From: Lucifuga dentata
Taxonomy: Eukaryota > Chordata > Actinopteri > Ophidiiformes > Bythitidae
Direction of reading: 5' to 3'
NCBI GenBank assembly: GCA_014773175.1
Contig: VXCM01000908.1
Span: 564,014 to 628,013 of the forward strand
Length of the DNA: 64,000 nucleotides
The notes beneath the pieces were generated by a model, which made no database searches, was not told the origin of the DNA, and saw nothing but the letters and a program-made list of their open reading frames with translations. Numbering within the stretch: position 1 is the stretch's first letter; the number at the start of each line of letters is the position of its first letter. Made by a program: the position numbers and the translations under genes. Below, piece after piece: positions 38,581-49,134 of this stretch.

Positions 38581-38653
38581 GCGCATGGAGACCAGCAGAT
38601 AGCAAAATAAAAGCAGACTCACGGCAGTGGGAGAATCCTAAAACCTGGCCCAT
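26878..38653 (-). CDS. rtn2: Reticulon-2 (long isoform), complete, 10 coding exons
   Basis: Minus-strand coding exons: 38623-38653, 37728-37781, 36620-37201, 34937-35158, 29773-29980, 29209-29347, 28437-28506, 28208-28254, 27105-27163, 26878-26953 (1488 nt, 495 aa), all phase-consistent with GT-AG. The start MGQVLGFSHC, followed by STPDST and then ELQTAKEWSEDEED and ELTFSYIA, parallels human RTN2. Residues about 29-296 are a long acidic, low-complexity cytosolic region. The reticulon homology domain starts at V297 (MDLIFWKDMERTG), with long hydrophobic hairpins at about 308-350 and 413-451, around the loop GDGVHPFKTYLDLDIG. Family role: these hairpins wedge into the ER membrane and shape tubules; human RTN2 mutations cause spastic paraplegia SPG12. 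The C-terminus, GGAKPKTQ, has no KKXX-type ER signal. Introns are full of repeats. The gene is divergent from ppm1n, about 3.1 kb away, as in mammals. Teleosts may have rtn2a and rtn2b; the copy is not resolved. Confidence 0.95.
27245..28183 (+). pseudogene. non-LTR retrotransposon remnant: reverse transcriptase C-terminus plus A-rich tail
   Basis: Plus-strand translation, with stops and frameshifts, gives VGVILDHKLCWKAHIKYI, KLAESVAILQRTRYIL, LYCSLFLPYLTNCAEVWGN and then LKFIDLVDAQIMFKTNNKLV. These match the conserved end of LINE reverse transcriptases (L2/Rex/CR1-like). It runs into AT-rich sequence ending in an AAAT array at 28166-28183. It is inserted antisense in rtn2 intron 8 and ends 24 bp from exon 8. 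The 63-bp block around the N at 28088 is duplicated by assembly. Confidence 0.75.
28025..28151. repeat. 63-bp block duplicated around a single N (28088)
   Basis: 28025-28087 and 28089-28151 are identical; they lie in the retrotransposon remnant of rtn2 intron 8. Confidence 0.85.
28612..28650. repeat. (CT)n microsatellite in rtn2 intron 6
   Basis: Uninterrupted CT array of 39 bp, on the plus strand. Confidence 0.95.
31640..31671. repeat. poly(A) tract in rtn2 intron 4
   Basis: Run of more than 30 A on the plus strand, next to the CCTCAGAAGATG-type repeat; it could be the tail of a retrotransposed element. Similar tracts occur at 20150-20189 and 40427-40458, each broken by an N. Confidence 0.85.
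31690..31990 (+). repeat. repeat with recurring CCTCAGAAGATGAATCCTAA units
   Basis: Related units begin at 31700 (CCTCAGAGGATAATAATTAA), 31794 (CCTCAGAAGATGAATCCTAA) and about 31949 (CCCCAGAAGATGAACCAAAA). The first two continue with TGTTTTTGG. This resembles an abundant teleost repeat with an 'aatcctaatg-tttggt' core. It lies in rtn2 intron 4. Confidence 0.5.
32093..32250. repeat. 78/79-bp block duplicated around a single N (32172)
   Basis: 32093-32171 and 32173-32250 are identical except for one C in a C run. The homopolymer difference suggests sequencing error and explains why the overlap was not merged. Confidence 0.85.
33886..33924. repeat. perfect 18-bp inverted repeat, 3-nt loop, in rtn2 intron 4
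   Basis: Arms 33886-33903 and 33907-33924 are exact reverse complements (TTTTTCCAGCAGCACTAA), separated by GAG. The structure is too short for a typical pre-miRNA. It could be a cruciform-forming palindrome or the core of a collapsed inverted-repeat element. No terminal repeats or target-site duplication are recognisable outside it. Confidence 0.75.
34363..34509. repeat. 72/74-bp block duplicated around a single N (34435), with AC array
   Basis: 34363-34434 and 34436-34509 are identical apart from one extra AC unit in the second copy. Either two haplotypes or a slippage error at a contig overlap. Confidence 0.85.
35151..35163 (-). promoter_or_regulatory. tandem NAGNAG splice acceptor of rtn2 exon 4
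   Basis: On the minus strand the exon 4 acceptor reads ttccctggcagCAGCAGCC. Three successive CAG triplets lie at the boundary, and each could be used in frame. Alternative use would remove one or two alanines from the AAASSPPEPE start of this exon. Use of the first CAG is assumed in the CDS model. Confidence 0.5.
38546..38577. repeat. (AC)n microsatellite in rtn2 intron 1
   Basis: Uninterrupted AC array of 32 bp starting about 45 bp past the exon 1 donor. Confidence 0.95.
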
Positions 38654-41387
38654 ACTCCATCAAGGCATTGCTGGGCTCAGCCAGTCTGGAAGCCCCCCCT
38701 CCTTCCTCTCTTGCCAGCACTCTCGCCCTGTGGATATACTGTACCTCCCTCCCTATCTCTATCTGTCTTCTTCCTCCACCCTCCTTTTTCTTAGTCATTT
38801 GCTGCGCAGCTTTCTCTCTGCCTGCACCCTCCCCTCTCTTCTTCACTCTGCAGCCCCTCCCTACCTCCCCCATTATCCTCCCTCCCTCCCTCCCTCTCTC
38901 TCCATCTCGTCTAGCATCATTAGGACTGCAGTGGAGTTGTGTATGGTAGAGTAAAGGTCCGTCCTCATGTCATTTCACTTCATCATTTTGCAAGGATTGG
39001 CATTATTGTCTGGATATGTTCTAACAAAATAAATCATAATGTATTGTGCTTTTTCTCACACACACAGATGCACGCACACACACACATATTAACATACAAT
39101 TCATACAGAGAAAGGTGTTTGAAAGTGCACAATCTGACAAATGAATCATACAACATTAAAAATGGATGATGAGTATAAATAATGAACACAGTCAACTTTA
39201 AGCTTCGTTAAAAAAGGAAGTAAAGTTTGTGTAATGTAAACAGTAGGGGGCAGTGTGTTGCTAACAGATTCCACAGAAACTGGTAAATTTCATGTAAAAA
39301 ATGATGGAGGAAGTACCATGTGTATGGCTGTTTTGCAGTAGACAAGCTTGTGACACAAACAGACATCAGCTGTACCAGGTCAGACTTAACGGGTTTTACA
39401 TCGAGCTACAAAACTGTTGAGATGGAGACAAGTGACTGTTTCCAAATGAGTCTGATTTTGCCTGCAAACTGACGTATTGCTAAGGTTCAGAACTTCAGAA
39501 CTGGAAGAACAGATGCTGTTTCTTCCACAGTGGCTAAGAAGCTACGTAATCTCAGGATGGGCCAATCAGCAACACTGTGATCAAGGTATTTAACAACACT
39601 GCGCTGATTTATAAAAGCGCTGCACGAAGCATCTTAACACAAACATGGAGCTCCACTTCCTGAAATTGACACATAGCCGTAAGCTAAGTGAGTTTAATGT
39701 TGCTTTTCTCAGTCAGGACACTTCTCCTGAAACACTGCCTGTGACAGCTGATAAAAGGTTTAGTCCTACTTATAGATGATAAGAAGAAAATATTGCTTAT
39801 ATAGTACATAAACCTATTAAACCACAACAGTTTTTACATCTAAACCAGGTCAGGGACTCCAAATACACTACAGGTAATAAGCTTAAGACCAACAGCTGTG
39901 ATGGCAAGAGAACACAGAATCACTAAGCCACATGTACTGCAGCACTATGCAGGGTTTGTTTTGTCTTCATAATCTGAGGAGGAAGCCTCAGGTGTAAACT
40001 TTTATAGAGGCTGATAATCAAAATTTGCCACATGTGATACGATAATTTGTAAAGGAAGAAAGACACAGAAGGAGACGGAGCTGAAAAAAAAGATGAACAA
40101 AGACCATTCACTCTCTGATGCTGAAACTTTGCCCACAAGTCACAAAACTGCAAAATAACAATCCTCATTCAATTTGAACTAACCACATTATTTAAAAACA
40201 AAAAGAAAACTATGGGACTTTCTGGAGCTTATTGAGCTTTTGAAAACAACTAATATCAGAGTAAGCTGGAACTGTGTTTGACTATAAACAGAGAGCAGAA
40301 CTCATGTGGACACAGTTGGAGCATGAAAATATCACAAACAGAAATGAATCTAGAGTTATCTTACACTAAGAAGCCATAGTGTTTACTTTACTGTCATCAG
40401 AAAGAGCTGAAGCCTGCAAACACTGCAAAAAAAAAAAAAAAANAAAAAAAAAAAAAAAGACAAGGAAATTCATGTCTTTTTAACAAAACAAAGGCTTATC
40501 ACAGATTCATTAGAAGTGACATCTGTATGCAAAAAGAAACTGCAGAAGATGAATGTTTTATAGACTGCATTTTTCTGTATATTGTATTATTCACCAGTTT
40601 TATATGTACTTTTGCTGGTGATGACATTAGTCAAATGTAAAACACCTTTAACAACTGCATTTTGTATGAAAACTCAGTCAGGTCAACTGGATTCAAGTTT
40701 TTAATTCTGAAACATTTCACCATCCATCCAAATGGCTTCGTCAGTCAGAAAATTTTTAACAAGTTTTAACAACTGCATTTTTAAGGAAATGTTATTTGTT
40801 GATACTGTATATTATTATTAGATTTGTTTTAGTCTATATATCAATGTCAGTATTGGCCTAAAAATCCAATATTTGGTCAAAGAAATTGGTAAAATTACTG
40901 AACAAATGAAGAATCACAACTTATACAATCTGCTGCAAAATTTATTGCACTTTGTTGCCCTTAAACCTGATCTCTGTAAATACGTCACTACTGAAATATC
41001 ACTTATTTTTTCTGATTGGTTTTATTTTACAAGTATCTTTAATTAATTGTTGTCCTAACTGTTATATAACTATTAAATTTAAAAATTTAAGATTACTTCC
41101 AAAGTCTACCGGATACTGTATATAACAAAGTCTACTAAGAAATATAGCCCCATATGGCCCCAAACACAGCCCCATGCAGTCAGATGCTATAGTTTATTGC
41201 AATCCTTGTTGTTCTGGATGAAAAGATAATATGCTCATAATCCATGTGGGCAAACGGGTAATCTAGGCTGCCTTGGAAGCAGGTGATTATCCAGCAGTGT
41301 TAATACAGATGGAGTGAAGCTGAATGATAAGTCAACAGAAATAGACCAGCCAATAAACACACAGGGCAAATACAGGATAATCAAAGC

Positions 41388-41421
<34 letters not shown>

Positions 41422-41744
41422 GGAGGGGAGACAGAAACAGAAAGACATCTCATAGACTCACATTATCTTTTAAAATAAAAAGGATCAAGGAAGGACTCTC
41501 ATACTCTAACTCTACAGTAAGCTAAAAGAAAAATAGCTATGATAATGTTTAACAGAAAACTGACTTTGTTTTTCATTTAAAAGTATATTTCTTAGTAGAC
41601 TTTGTTTTTACCTACTTGGAGTGCAACAATCTAACTGCTGTGCTGGACCTTTTGCGGAAAACAAAGGGCCGGAGGAGGGGCGCCAGGAGGAGACGAGCTT
41701 TTGCCAGGTCAAGGAAGAGACTTGAGGGCAGGCTCCGCGGCGTC
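38654..41744. other. divergent intergenic region between rtn2 and ppm1n
   Basis: This 3.1 kb separates two divergent start codons and must hold both promoters and 5' UTRs. It begins with a CT/CCCT-rich stretch next to rtn2 (about 38700-38910). It contains a poly(A) tract broken by an N at 40443, a half copy of an interspersed repeat at 40665-40765 and an AG array at 41391-41412. I see no additional exon. Confidence 0.55.
40665..40765 (+). repeat. half copy of the 47956 element family
   Basis: TATGAAAACTCAGTCAGGTC, then AACATTTCACCATCCATCCA and TGGCTTCGTCAGTCAG, match one inverted arm of the 47956-48525 element in the same order. No second arm is present nearby. Confidence 0.6.
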
Positions 41745-44700
41745 ATGAACACAGCCAGGCAGGCGAGCAATGTGGAGGTGCCTTCCTTCCTCCAGCAGCT
41801 GGTCAAAGAAACAGAGAAGATGGTCACCTTCTTCTTTAAAGGGGGGTCCAGGGAAAAAGAGTCAGAGGAGGAGGACAGTTTTGATGAGGATGATTTTATG
41901 GCAAGCCCGTACCTGGACCATCCTATCTTGGAGAAACATGTGGCAGAGGGGGGCTCACAGTGGGGGGTGAACTATGCTACAGCTAGCATGCAGGGCTGGA
42001 GGGCNTGGCAGAGGGGGGCTCACAGTGGGGGGTGAACTATGCTACAGCTAGCATGCAGGGCTGGAGGGCTCAGATGGAGGACGCCCACACCTGCATGCCC
42101 CAGCTAGCAGGAGAGCTGGCAGAGTGGGGCTACTTTGCTGTGTTTGATGGGCATGCTGGCACCACAGTGGCAAACTACTGCTCCAGAAACCTGCTGGATC
42201 ACATCCTGGCTACAGGTACTGGATGGAGAAGTTATTATTTAAAGAGAAATACCTAATTATTCATTGTGGTTTTAGGAGAGAAAGTGATTGTACTTCCTAT
42301 GAATATGTTGACCCATGGTGTTATTCTCATCTTAGTCCCTGCGCTGCATGTCTTACTTGGGTAAAACAATCGTTTACGTGGCGTGTCAAATTATTTGTGA
42401 AAAATTTATATGTTTTCGGATATAACAAAAAACGGATCCATCGTTCTGCAGGCGCTTGCTAACGACTACCTGCTCTTCTGAGGTGTGTGTGTGTGTGNAC
42501 GGATCCATCGTTCTGCAGGCGCTTGCTAACGACTACCTGCTCTTCTGAGGTGTGTGTGTGTGTGCGTCCTCACCCAGCAGTGCACGATGCATCCTCATCT
42601 TATTGCGAATAAACTGTTTCCATCCACTTTATTCGCATTTCGTCTTATGCCAATAATCAGTTGATCCACCTCTGCTAAGCGCATAAATTTTTAATGAGCA
42701 TTCCTGAATTAATGCGAATTAACAGTGTTTCCATCCAGGCTTTTCTAAAGCGCATATTCATTATTTGCACAAAAATAGTTGGATGGAAACACACCTTATG
42801 ACACTGTAGTGCAGATGTGAACCTGTTTATGTGGTGCAGCCAGACATTTCATAAGGCAAACCAAAAATCCTACTAGTTTATATAGTATGTGGGTCCATAT
42901 ACACAAATAGCAAAGTCTGAAACTAAGTGGCAGTGCCAAAAACTATATAGTAAACTACACATCTATTTAAAAACCAAATCCTTTGAATCTGACCCAGCAT
43001 TCAAGTATCCAATTTGAAGTTTTGCAGGAGAACTTCTTCCATATTTTTTCTTCTTGTCCGCAGGTGGGGTCAAAGCGGATGAGAACCCTGACCAGGTGAA
43101 GGAGGGGATCCTTGAAGGCTTCCTGGACATTGATCGCCATATGCACAAACTAGCTCGCCAGGACAACTGGGACTGGAGCGGTTCAACTGCAGCAGCGGTG
43201 CTGCTTTCACCACGCTACATTTATTTTATCAACTGTGGGGACTCTCGCACCTTGCTCTGCCGTAACGGCCAGGTGGTGTTCTACACGGAGGACCATAAGC
43301 CCTGCAACCCCAGAGAGAAGGAGCGTATTCAGAATGCTGGGGGTTCGGTGACTCTGCAGAGAGTCAATGGCTCTCTGGCCGTTTCCAGAGCTTTGGGGGA
43401 CTTTGACTTCAAGGAGGTGGAGTGGAGGCCGCAGACAGAACAGCTTGTGTCGCCAGAGGTGTATGAGTTGGAGAAGATACCTCAAGATGAGTTCCTAATT
43501 CTAGCATGTGATGGTGTATGGGACGCCATTGGTAATGAAGAACGCTGTGCCTTTGTACGCAGCCGTCTGCAGGTGTGCAATGACCTGAGAGAGATTTGTA
43601 CCGAAGTCATTGACCTCTGCCTCTATAAGGTGAGAATGAGTAGTCAATGAAGCAGTTCCTCAAAATACCATCACTAGACTATGGTATTCTGATATGTGTC
43701 AAACACTTCATGGTCAAAGTGTGCAGGCACCGGAACAATACTCCCAGATGTCATTGCTGAACATCTAATTCCACAGGAAGCAATATAGAGTTGGTCCACC
43801 CTTTGCTTTCCACCAGATTTTGGAACATGGCTGCAGGCATTTGCTTCCATTCAGCCATAAGAGCATTAATGAGGTCGGGCAATAGCTCACAGTTAGTGTT
43901 CCAATTGGTCCAAAGGATTTGAGGTCAAAGTTTTGTGCAGGCCAGTCAAGTTCTTCGACACCAAATTCAGCAAACCCTTTACAGATGGACCACACTTTGT
44001 CATCCTTAAACAGGAAAGGAACTTCCTCAATCTATTACCACAAAGTTAGAAACACAAGATGGTTTTAAATATCAGTGTGTGCTGCAGTAGCATTAACATC
44101 TCCCTTCACTATAACTAAGGAGTGTAGTCCAAAACAGAAAAAACAAAAAGTGCCAGACAATTATTCCCTGAACCCACAAATAAGAAGGGGTATCTACAAA
44201 CATCTGTCTCATGAAACACATGTTCATTACAAAGACAGATTGGCATTTGTTAGCTCATAAAAATGTCATATGGGAATACTGAAACTACTGAAACTGTATG
44301 TAGTTCAACAGTATGTACTGTACATGCAGTCATATCACTCTGAAATCTCAGCTGAGCTCCTATCCATTACTCTGAACTCAGATCCCTGGATTTCAGCATT
44401 TCAGCAGACAGTATTACAGCAAATAAGTTTATGAATGGCTAGCTTTACATTAAGAAGGGGGTAGGGGTGGGGAAGTTTTATGCTCTGAGCAGAGTCTCTG
44501 TGTGAAGCTGTTACGTAAGTAGATTGTCTCTTACGGGTCTACTTAATGCTTGTTAGTTGTGTCCATCTGAACACTGACGTGCCCTATGAAGTACGAGCAG
44601 AGAATAGCCTGCCCTATAAATAGATGGATCAGGGCGTGCCAGGACATGGGATAGGGCAGAAGAAAGGCTACACATGGCTTGGATTAAGTTGAATGTGAGT

Positions 44701-46299
44701 GTGATGACTGGAGCTCAGTGTTACAGCACAGTGCACACCAGCTAAGTGAGGCTTCACCCTGGCTGTGAGGAACTGCTGCTTATTTCTCCTAAAAAAGGCT
44801 TAGAGTAGCAGCCTAAAGACTAACTGTGGACTTCATGCTTCAGCTCTGTGATACATCAGTCAAGCTTTGTTGTGTCATAATGATGCTTCACAATAACATT
44901 CCATCTGCATTGTCCCACAGACTTTAGCCCATGTGCCAATCACCTCATCCGCAACAGTATAACCAAGTAATATTTATTCTAATATAGTCCACTGTGACAT
45001 CATTATATAATAATAAGGTTATCTTGTCCCAACACTTTTAACTAATGTGCCAGCACATGGTAAGAATCAGTCCACCAATAAAATAAGATTAACCAAAATA
45101 AATCTCATCCATCGACAGAAAATTAACTATTTTAACTACATGACTTGATTAATTGGTTTATCATCTATTAAGTATTTAAACATCCATCCATCCATCCATT
45201 TTCTAAACCTGTTTGTCCTGTTGAGGGTCATGGGGGGGGGGGGNGGGGGGGGGGGGGCTGGAGCCTATCCCAGCGGTCAATTAATGTGAATAATAACCTT
45301 GGGGTTTGGGAAGTTGTGACGGGTACTTAGTAATTAATTGATTGATAGATAAAATACTTTCTAAATTAATCAATAATACATTACTTTCAGCCCTTTGTTT
45401 AATTCTGAGACTGCTGTACTTTGTCCCTCTTCACAGGGAAGTTTGGATAACATGAGTATCATCATTATCTGCTTCCCTGGCGCCCCCCAGGTATCACAAG
45501 AGGCACTGCAAAAGGAGGCAGCGTTAGAGCGACTGCTTGACATGAAAGTGGGAGGTAACTTGCTGTTCAAGACTTCATTCACCATAATCACACACTATTA
45601 CATTCTAGGCTAAAATAATCTCTCTAATTCATCGTGGTATGGTTTGACTGTCTTCCTTCATAGAAATCATCCAGCTGATGAGGTCTAGCGATGAGGACCC
45701 TGACCTTTTGTATGTGATAAAAATCCTCACATCAGAAGAAATACCAGGACTTCCACCAGGGGGCGGCATCACCAGCAAGTGAGCCTATAAGCAGTTAAAC
45801 CTCAAAACTGCACAGATCTGTTTATAGTGAGATTATCTTCACAGGAAAATCCCTTCGACATTATACCTCCATTTCTCCCTTTGCAGGCGAGACTGCATCA
45901 TCTCTGCTTATGAGAAACATATCACGACTCTAAAGACTCAGGAGCCAATGGTAAGACACACGGGTTCTATTTTATTAGGTGCAGGTAACGATGATTACAA
46001 AAAAAAAAAAATCNAAAAAAAAAAAAATCTCCACCTATTTATACTAATATGCTTCATTTGCATAACTGGGTTTCCCTGCGATGCTAAACCTGTGTGACTG
46101 AAGTACATATTTATGGGAGGTATTCCTCTTGAAACCAACTAGATCCAAAGTCAGTCACAAAAGTACTTCCTGCTATTTTATAAGTGCCACTATCACCTGG
46201 AAAATAAAGTAGGATCATGAAAGGCAATTTGATGAATGTAACACCATTATTTTATGGCCTTTTTAGGACATCGAAGGATTGGAGGTGCAGTCTAACTAA
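41745..46299 (+). CDS. ppm1n: PPM1N, PP2C-family Mg2+/Mn2+ Ser/Thr phosphatase (exon 1 carries an assembly duplication)
   Basis: Plus-strand coding exons: 41745-42215, 43064-43629, 45437-45554, 45664-45778, 45887-45950, 46267-46299; GT-AG and phase agree at every junction. Counting the duplicated 64 bp around the N at 42005 once gives 433 aa. PP2C signatures: [10 protein letters not shown] (84-93), FDGHAG (112-117, metal ligand D113), [43 protein letters not shown] (metal ligand D285) and GSLDNMS (D328). The C-terminal part with [11 protein letters not shown] is the PPM1A/B/N-type helical domain. The sequence resembles PPM1A, but position next to divergent rtn2 supports ppm1n. The N-terminus has an extension of about 50 residues with an acidic [11 protein letters not shown] stretch; PPM1A's start Met aligns near M52. 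The chosen ATG is the first in frame, but the frame stays open upstream to about 41616 with a very Arg/Lys-rich stretch, so the start is uncertain. Confidence 0.9.
41941..42069. repeat. 64-bp block duplicated around a single N (42005) inside ppm1n exon 1
   Basis: 41941-42004 and 42006-42069 are identical. The extra 65 nt shift the reading frame, so a raw translation stops soon after GWR; one copy restores an intact [10 protein letters not shown] motif. Confidence 0.9.
42432..42564. repeat. 66-bp block duplicated around a single N (42498)
   Basis: 42432-42497 and 42499-42564 are identical, each ending in a short GT array, in ppm1n intron 1. Confidence 0.85.
42598..42800. repeat. GTTTCCATCCA inverted-repeat element in ppm1n intron 1
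   Basis: CTGTTTCCATCCACTTTA near 42614 and its approximate reverse complement TTGGATGGAAACACACC near 42779 bracket about 200 bp. A further GTGTTTCCATCCAGGC lies inside at about 42725. This is a non-coding, MITE-like repeat; exact borders are uncertain. Confidence 0.45.
43690..44000 (+). repeat. fish DNA-transposon-like interspersed repeat in ppm1n intron 2
   Basis: GAGTTGGTCCACCCTTTGC, ATAAGAGCATTAATGAGGTC, GTGCAGGCCAGTCAAGTTCT and CACCAAATTCAGCAAACCC follow the order of a very common fish repeat. It has no coding capacity. The class assignment is from memory. Confidence 0.5.
45178..45280 (+). repeat. CATC array and LINE-tail-like fragment
   Basis: (CATC)n, TTTTCTAAACCTGTTTGTCC, a poly-G run with an N at 45244, and GGCTGGAGCCTATCCCAGC. 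The same repeat family as at 3110, in ppm1n intron 2. Confidence 0.6.
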
Positions 46300-46708
46300 A
46301 GTCGTTCCCATGGAAACAGAATCATCAGCCTCATAAGCTCCATGGTACCCTGCTTAAGCAGGAGACTTGTAGATCAGCACTAAGCTAATGAAGGCTCTTT
46401 ATGTGATACAGTGTATTCTCTTTGAATATGGCCACATTTTTTTGGACAATTAATTAAAATCATATCAAATCATTGAGGAGTTTTTTTTTTAATCATTGTT
46501 GGAGTGCCTTCTTGTTTGTATTCATTTCCAAAATAATTTCTTATTGACAGACAATAGAGGTGTTGCTCTTAAATATATCATGGTTGGGAGGAAAATAATA
46601 CACTAGCAGTTCACTATACTACGAGGCTCATATTGCATATGCAGAAAAACAAATGGATCTGGCATTATCCTTCAAAAGCAATCCATCACACAAAACTAAA
46701 ATACTTTC

Positions 46709-46740
<32 letters not shown>

Positions 46741-49134
46741 AGAGACTGAAATTTTGCTTTTCTGTTAAAAGTTGATTTATGAATTGATTTATTCTTCACG
46801 TGAATTGCACGTGTATTATACCAGAGTCTCATGATAGAATGCAGTATCTCTCCAGAAATAATTACTTTGCACAATCCTCTAAGAGAGCAACGTGATGTAG
46901 ATAACAATGACTTGCTACAGTAAGGATACATATACCGTTTGTCATATGAGAATAAAGCCCGAGAGAGAGACACCAAAGGATAAAGAATGCAAGAGAGAGG
47001 TAGTGAAAGAGGGATAGAAAAGGTGAGATGTTCCCAGGAACTAGCACCCATACCTCATTAAGTCTACATTATGGCACTTCGGAGTGGATGTGTGAAGCAT
47101 TAATCAAAGGTGGATGTAAAAAGTTGTTCTGTTGCACAAGATATTTTAGTTGATAGATGTGCAGTCTGTTTAATATATCATCTCTCTTTAATGGTATATT
47201 GTATCTTGTTCCATTTTAACTTTAAAGTGGATAAACAATATATGACATTTACTGTGCTATGACCAGTGTTTTAGTAAAATTTATTTAAGCAGAGTGATAC
47301 ATAGTGAAAAGTCCAAGTACTCTATATCTGCACTCATATAATGCCTCTTGATCCAATCAAACTACTTGGTCGGAACTAAAGTTGTATAATATACAATAAC
47401 AGATGAAAACTTCCTATGTTGATTATGTCTTGAATTTCCTTTAGCATGGCTTAAAATTTACAAGCCTATTTTCCATTAAAACCAAAATTATCTTGTGCAG
47501 GAGAGTGAGAAAACAGAACAGCTGTTTTGTCCGACTGACATGGGATTTAATGCAAATTATTCAGAATTCTTTATTTTATCTAGAATATCAATGGAAATCT
47601 AACAATAATAAGATTGTTCAAGTCGGAGGAACTACCAAATGAGGAATATAAGGGGGCTGCTTTATGCAGTCATGGGTTCTGAAGAATGTGTTGCCAGGGT
47701 GTGGTGAGGTTCAGCACCTCTGTATTAATTGACTCAGTGGAGCTTTTATTGGACACAGCCACTTCTCAACTCCTCACTCCCGACAAGTCAAAGTCCTGAG
47801 TTCGCTTGTAGAGCAGGTTGAGGAAGAAGTGGTGGAAAAGGAGAAAAGGACCAGAGGGGAAGCACAAGAAACCCAAGAGAGAAAATGTGAGTAATTACTT
47901 TGCTTGGATGGGTTTTAACATAATACATAAAGTGTTGGATGGATTATGCAGAAGTTTTGATGAAGATTCTCAGTCATCCAGGCTGTAGATAAGTTGTATG
48001 AAAACTCAGTCAGGTCAACTGGATTCTGAAATGTTTCCATCCATCCAAGTGGCTTCGTCAGTCAGAAATGAACAGAAGGAGGTTAAAGCTCCAGTAATTA
48101 CCATACATTAACTATATACAACTATATACTATACTATATAATATGCCTGTTTTCTTTTCTTATCTTATTTTCTGGGAATTTCTGCTTCATTTTTTTTAAT
48201 CTATTCAAAAGAAGTGGCTTTTTAAACAGTATGAGATAAATAAATAATTTTCCTTTGGCAAGGACTCTGAATTCATTTTTATTTAAATTTATTTAAAGGG
48301 GTTCTATTTTTTTCTTCTTATAGATAGAAGGGGATTTCAAAAATGCTCTCATTCTGCAACATATATATATAATATAATACTATAATACATAGTTACTATA
48401 ATTACTGGACTTTTAACCTCCTTCTGTTCATTCATTTCTGACCAACAAAGCCATTTGGATGGATGGTGAAACGTTTCAGAATTAAAAACTTGAATCCAGT
48501 TGACCTGACTGAGTTTTCATACAACATTATGCAGAAGTCTGTATTTACATGTTTGACACTTTGCTAGGTAAGATGCATGTGATTTAGTGTAACACTAACT
48601 GGCTTATAATAGGCCACAAAGACAAAGCCAGTCTTGTCAATACTCAATTATTGTCAATGCTGGTAATTCTGAGGCTAGTGGTGGTGTTTTACTGGACTGG
48701 ATTTGCTGATGACTCACTGATTTATGACTTTACTGATGATTTACTGATTACAAGAATTGAGGGGGGTGGGGTGGGGGTGGGTTAGAGATTAATATAATGA
48801 AACAGTGCTACATTTTTTTTTTGTTTTTAAATAAAACCTGATAAACATATAACACTATTTGTACACAATATACACAAGGCACTATTTTATCATCCTGGTT
48901 GATAATGGAATATGCATTGAATACACTTCAGGATTACCTGCCATATTCAGAAGCAAGGTGGTGGGTATCAGAGCTGTCCATTCAGTTTTCAGTGAGGGAC
49001 ATCTTCCCCGCCCCCTCAGGTAATTCTCTGAACTGCTAAATTAATCAAAACACCTGGGGCAGAAACTGATCAGGTCATAGCAGAGCAGCATAGTGGTCTG
49101 TTAAACCCAGTTTTACCAACTGTTGTCTTGAACC
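46300..49134. other. intergenic region between ppm1n and slc3a2
   Basis: Holds the ppm1n 3' UTR (no canonical AATAAA close to the stop), a poly(A) tract at 46710-46736 and a 570-bp inverted-repeat element with a 13-bp target duplication at 47943-48538. No exon is recognised. Both flanking genes point right, so the slc3a2 promoter should lie in the last several hundred bases. Confidence 0.55.
47956..48525. mobile_element. 570-bp inverted-repeat element with 13-bp target duplication
   Basis: ATTATGCAGAAGT occurs immediately left (47943-47955) and right (48526-48538) of the element. Inside, a segment around 47994-48085 (TGTATGAAAACTCAGTCAGG ... GCTTCGTCAGTCAGAAATGA) recurs inverted at 48412-48524. 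There is no open frame between. A 13-bp direct repeat is longer than typical for hAT (8) or Tc1 (2) elements. Confidence 0.65.
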
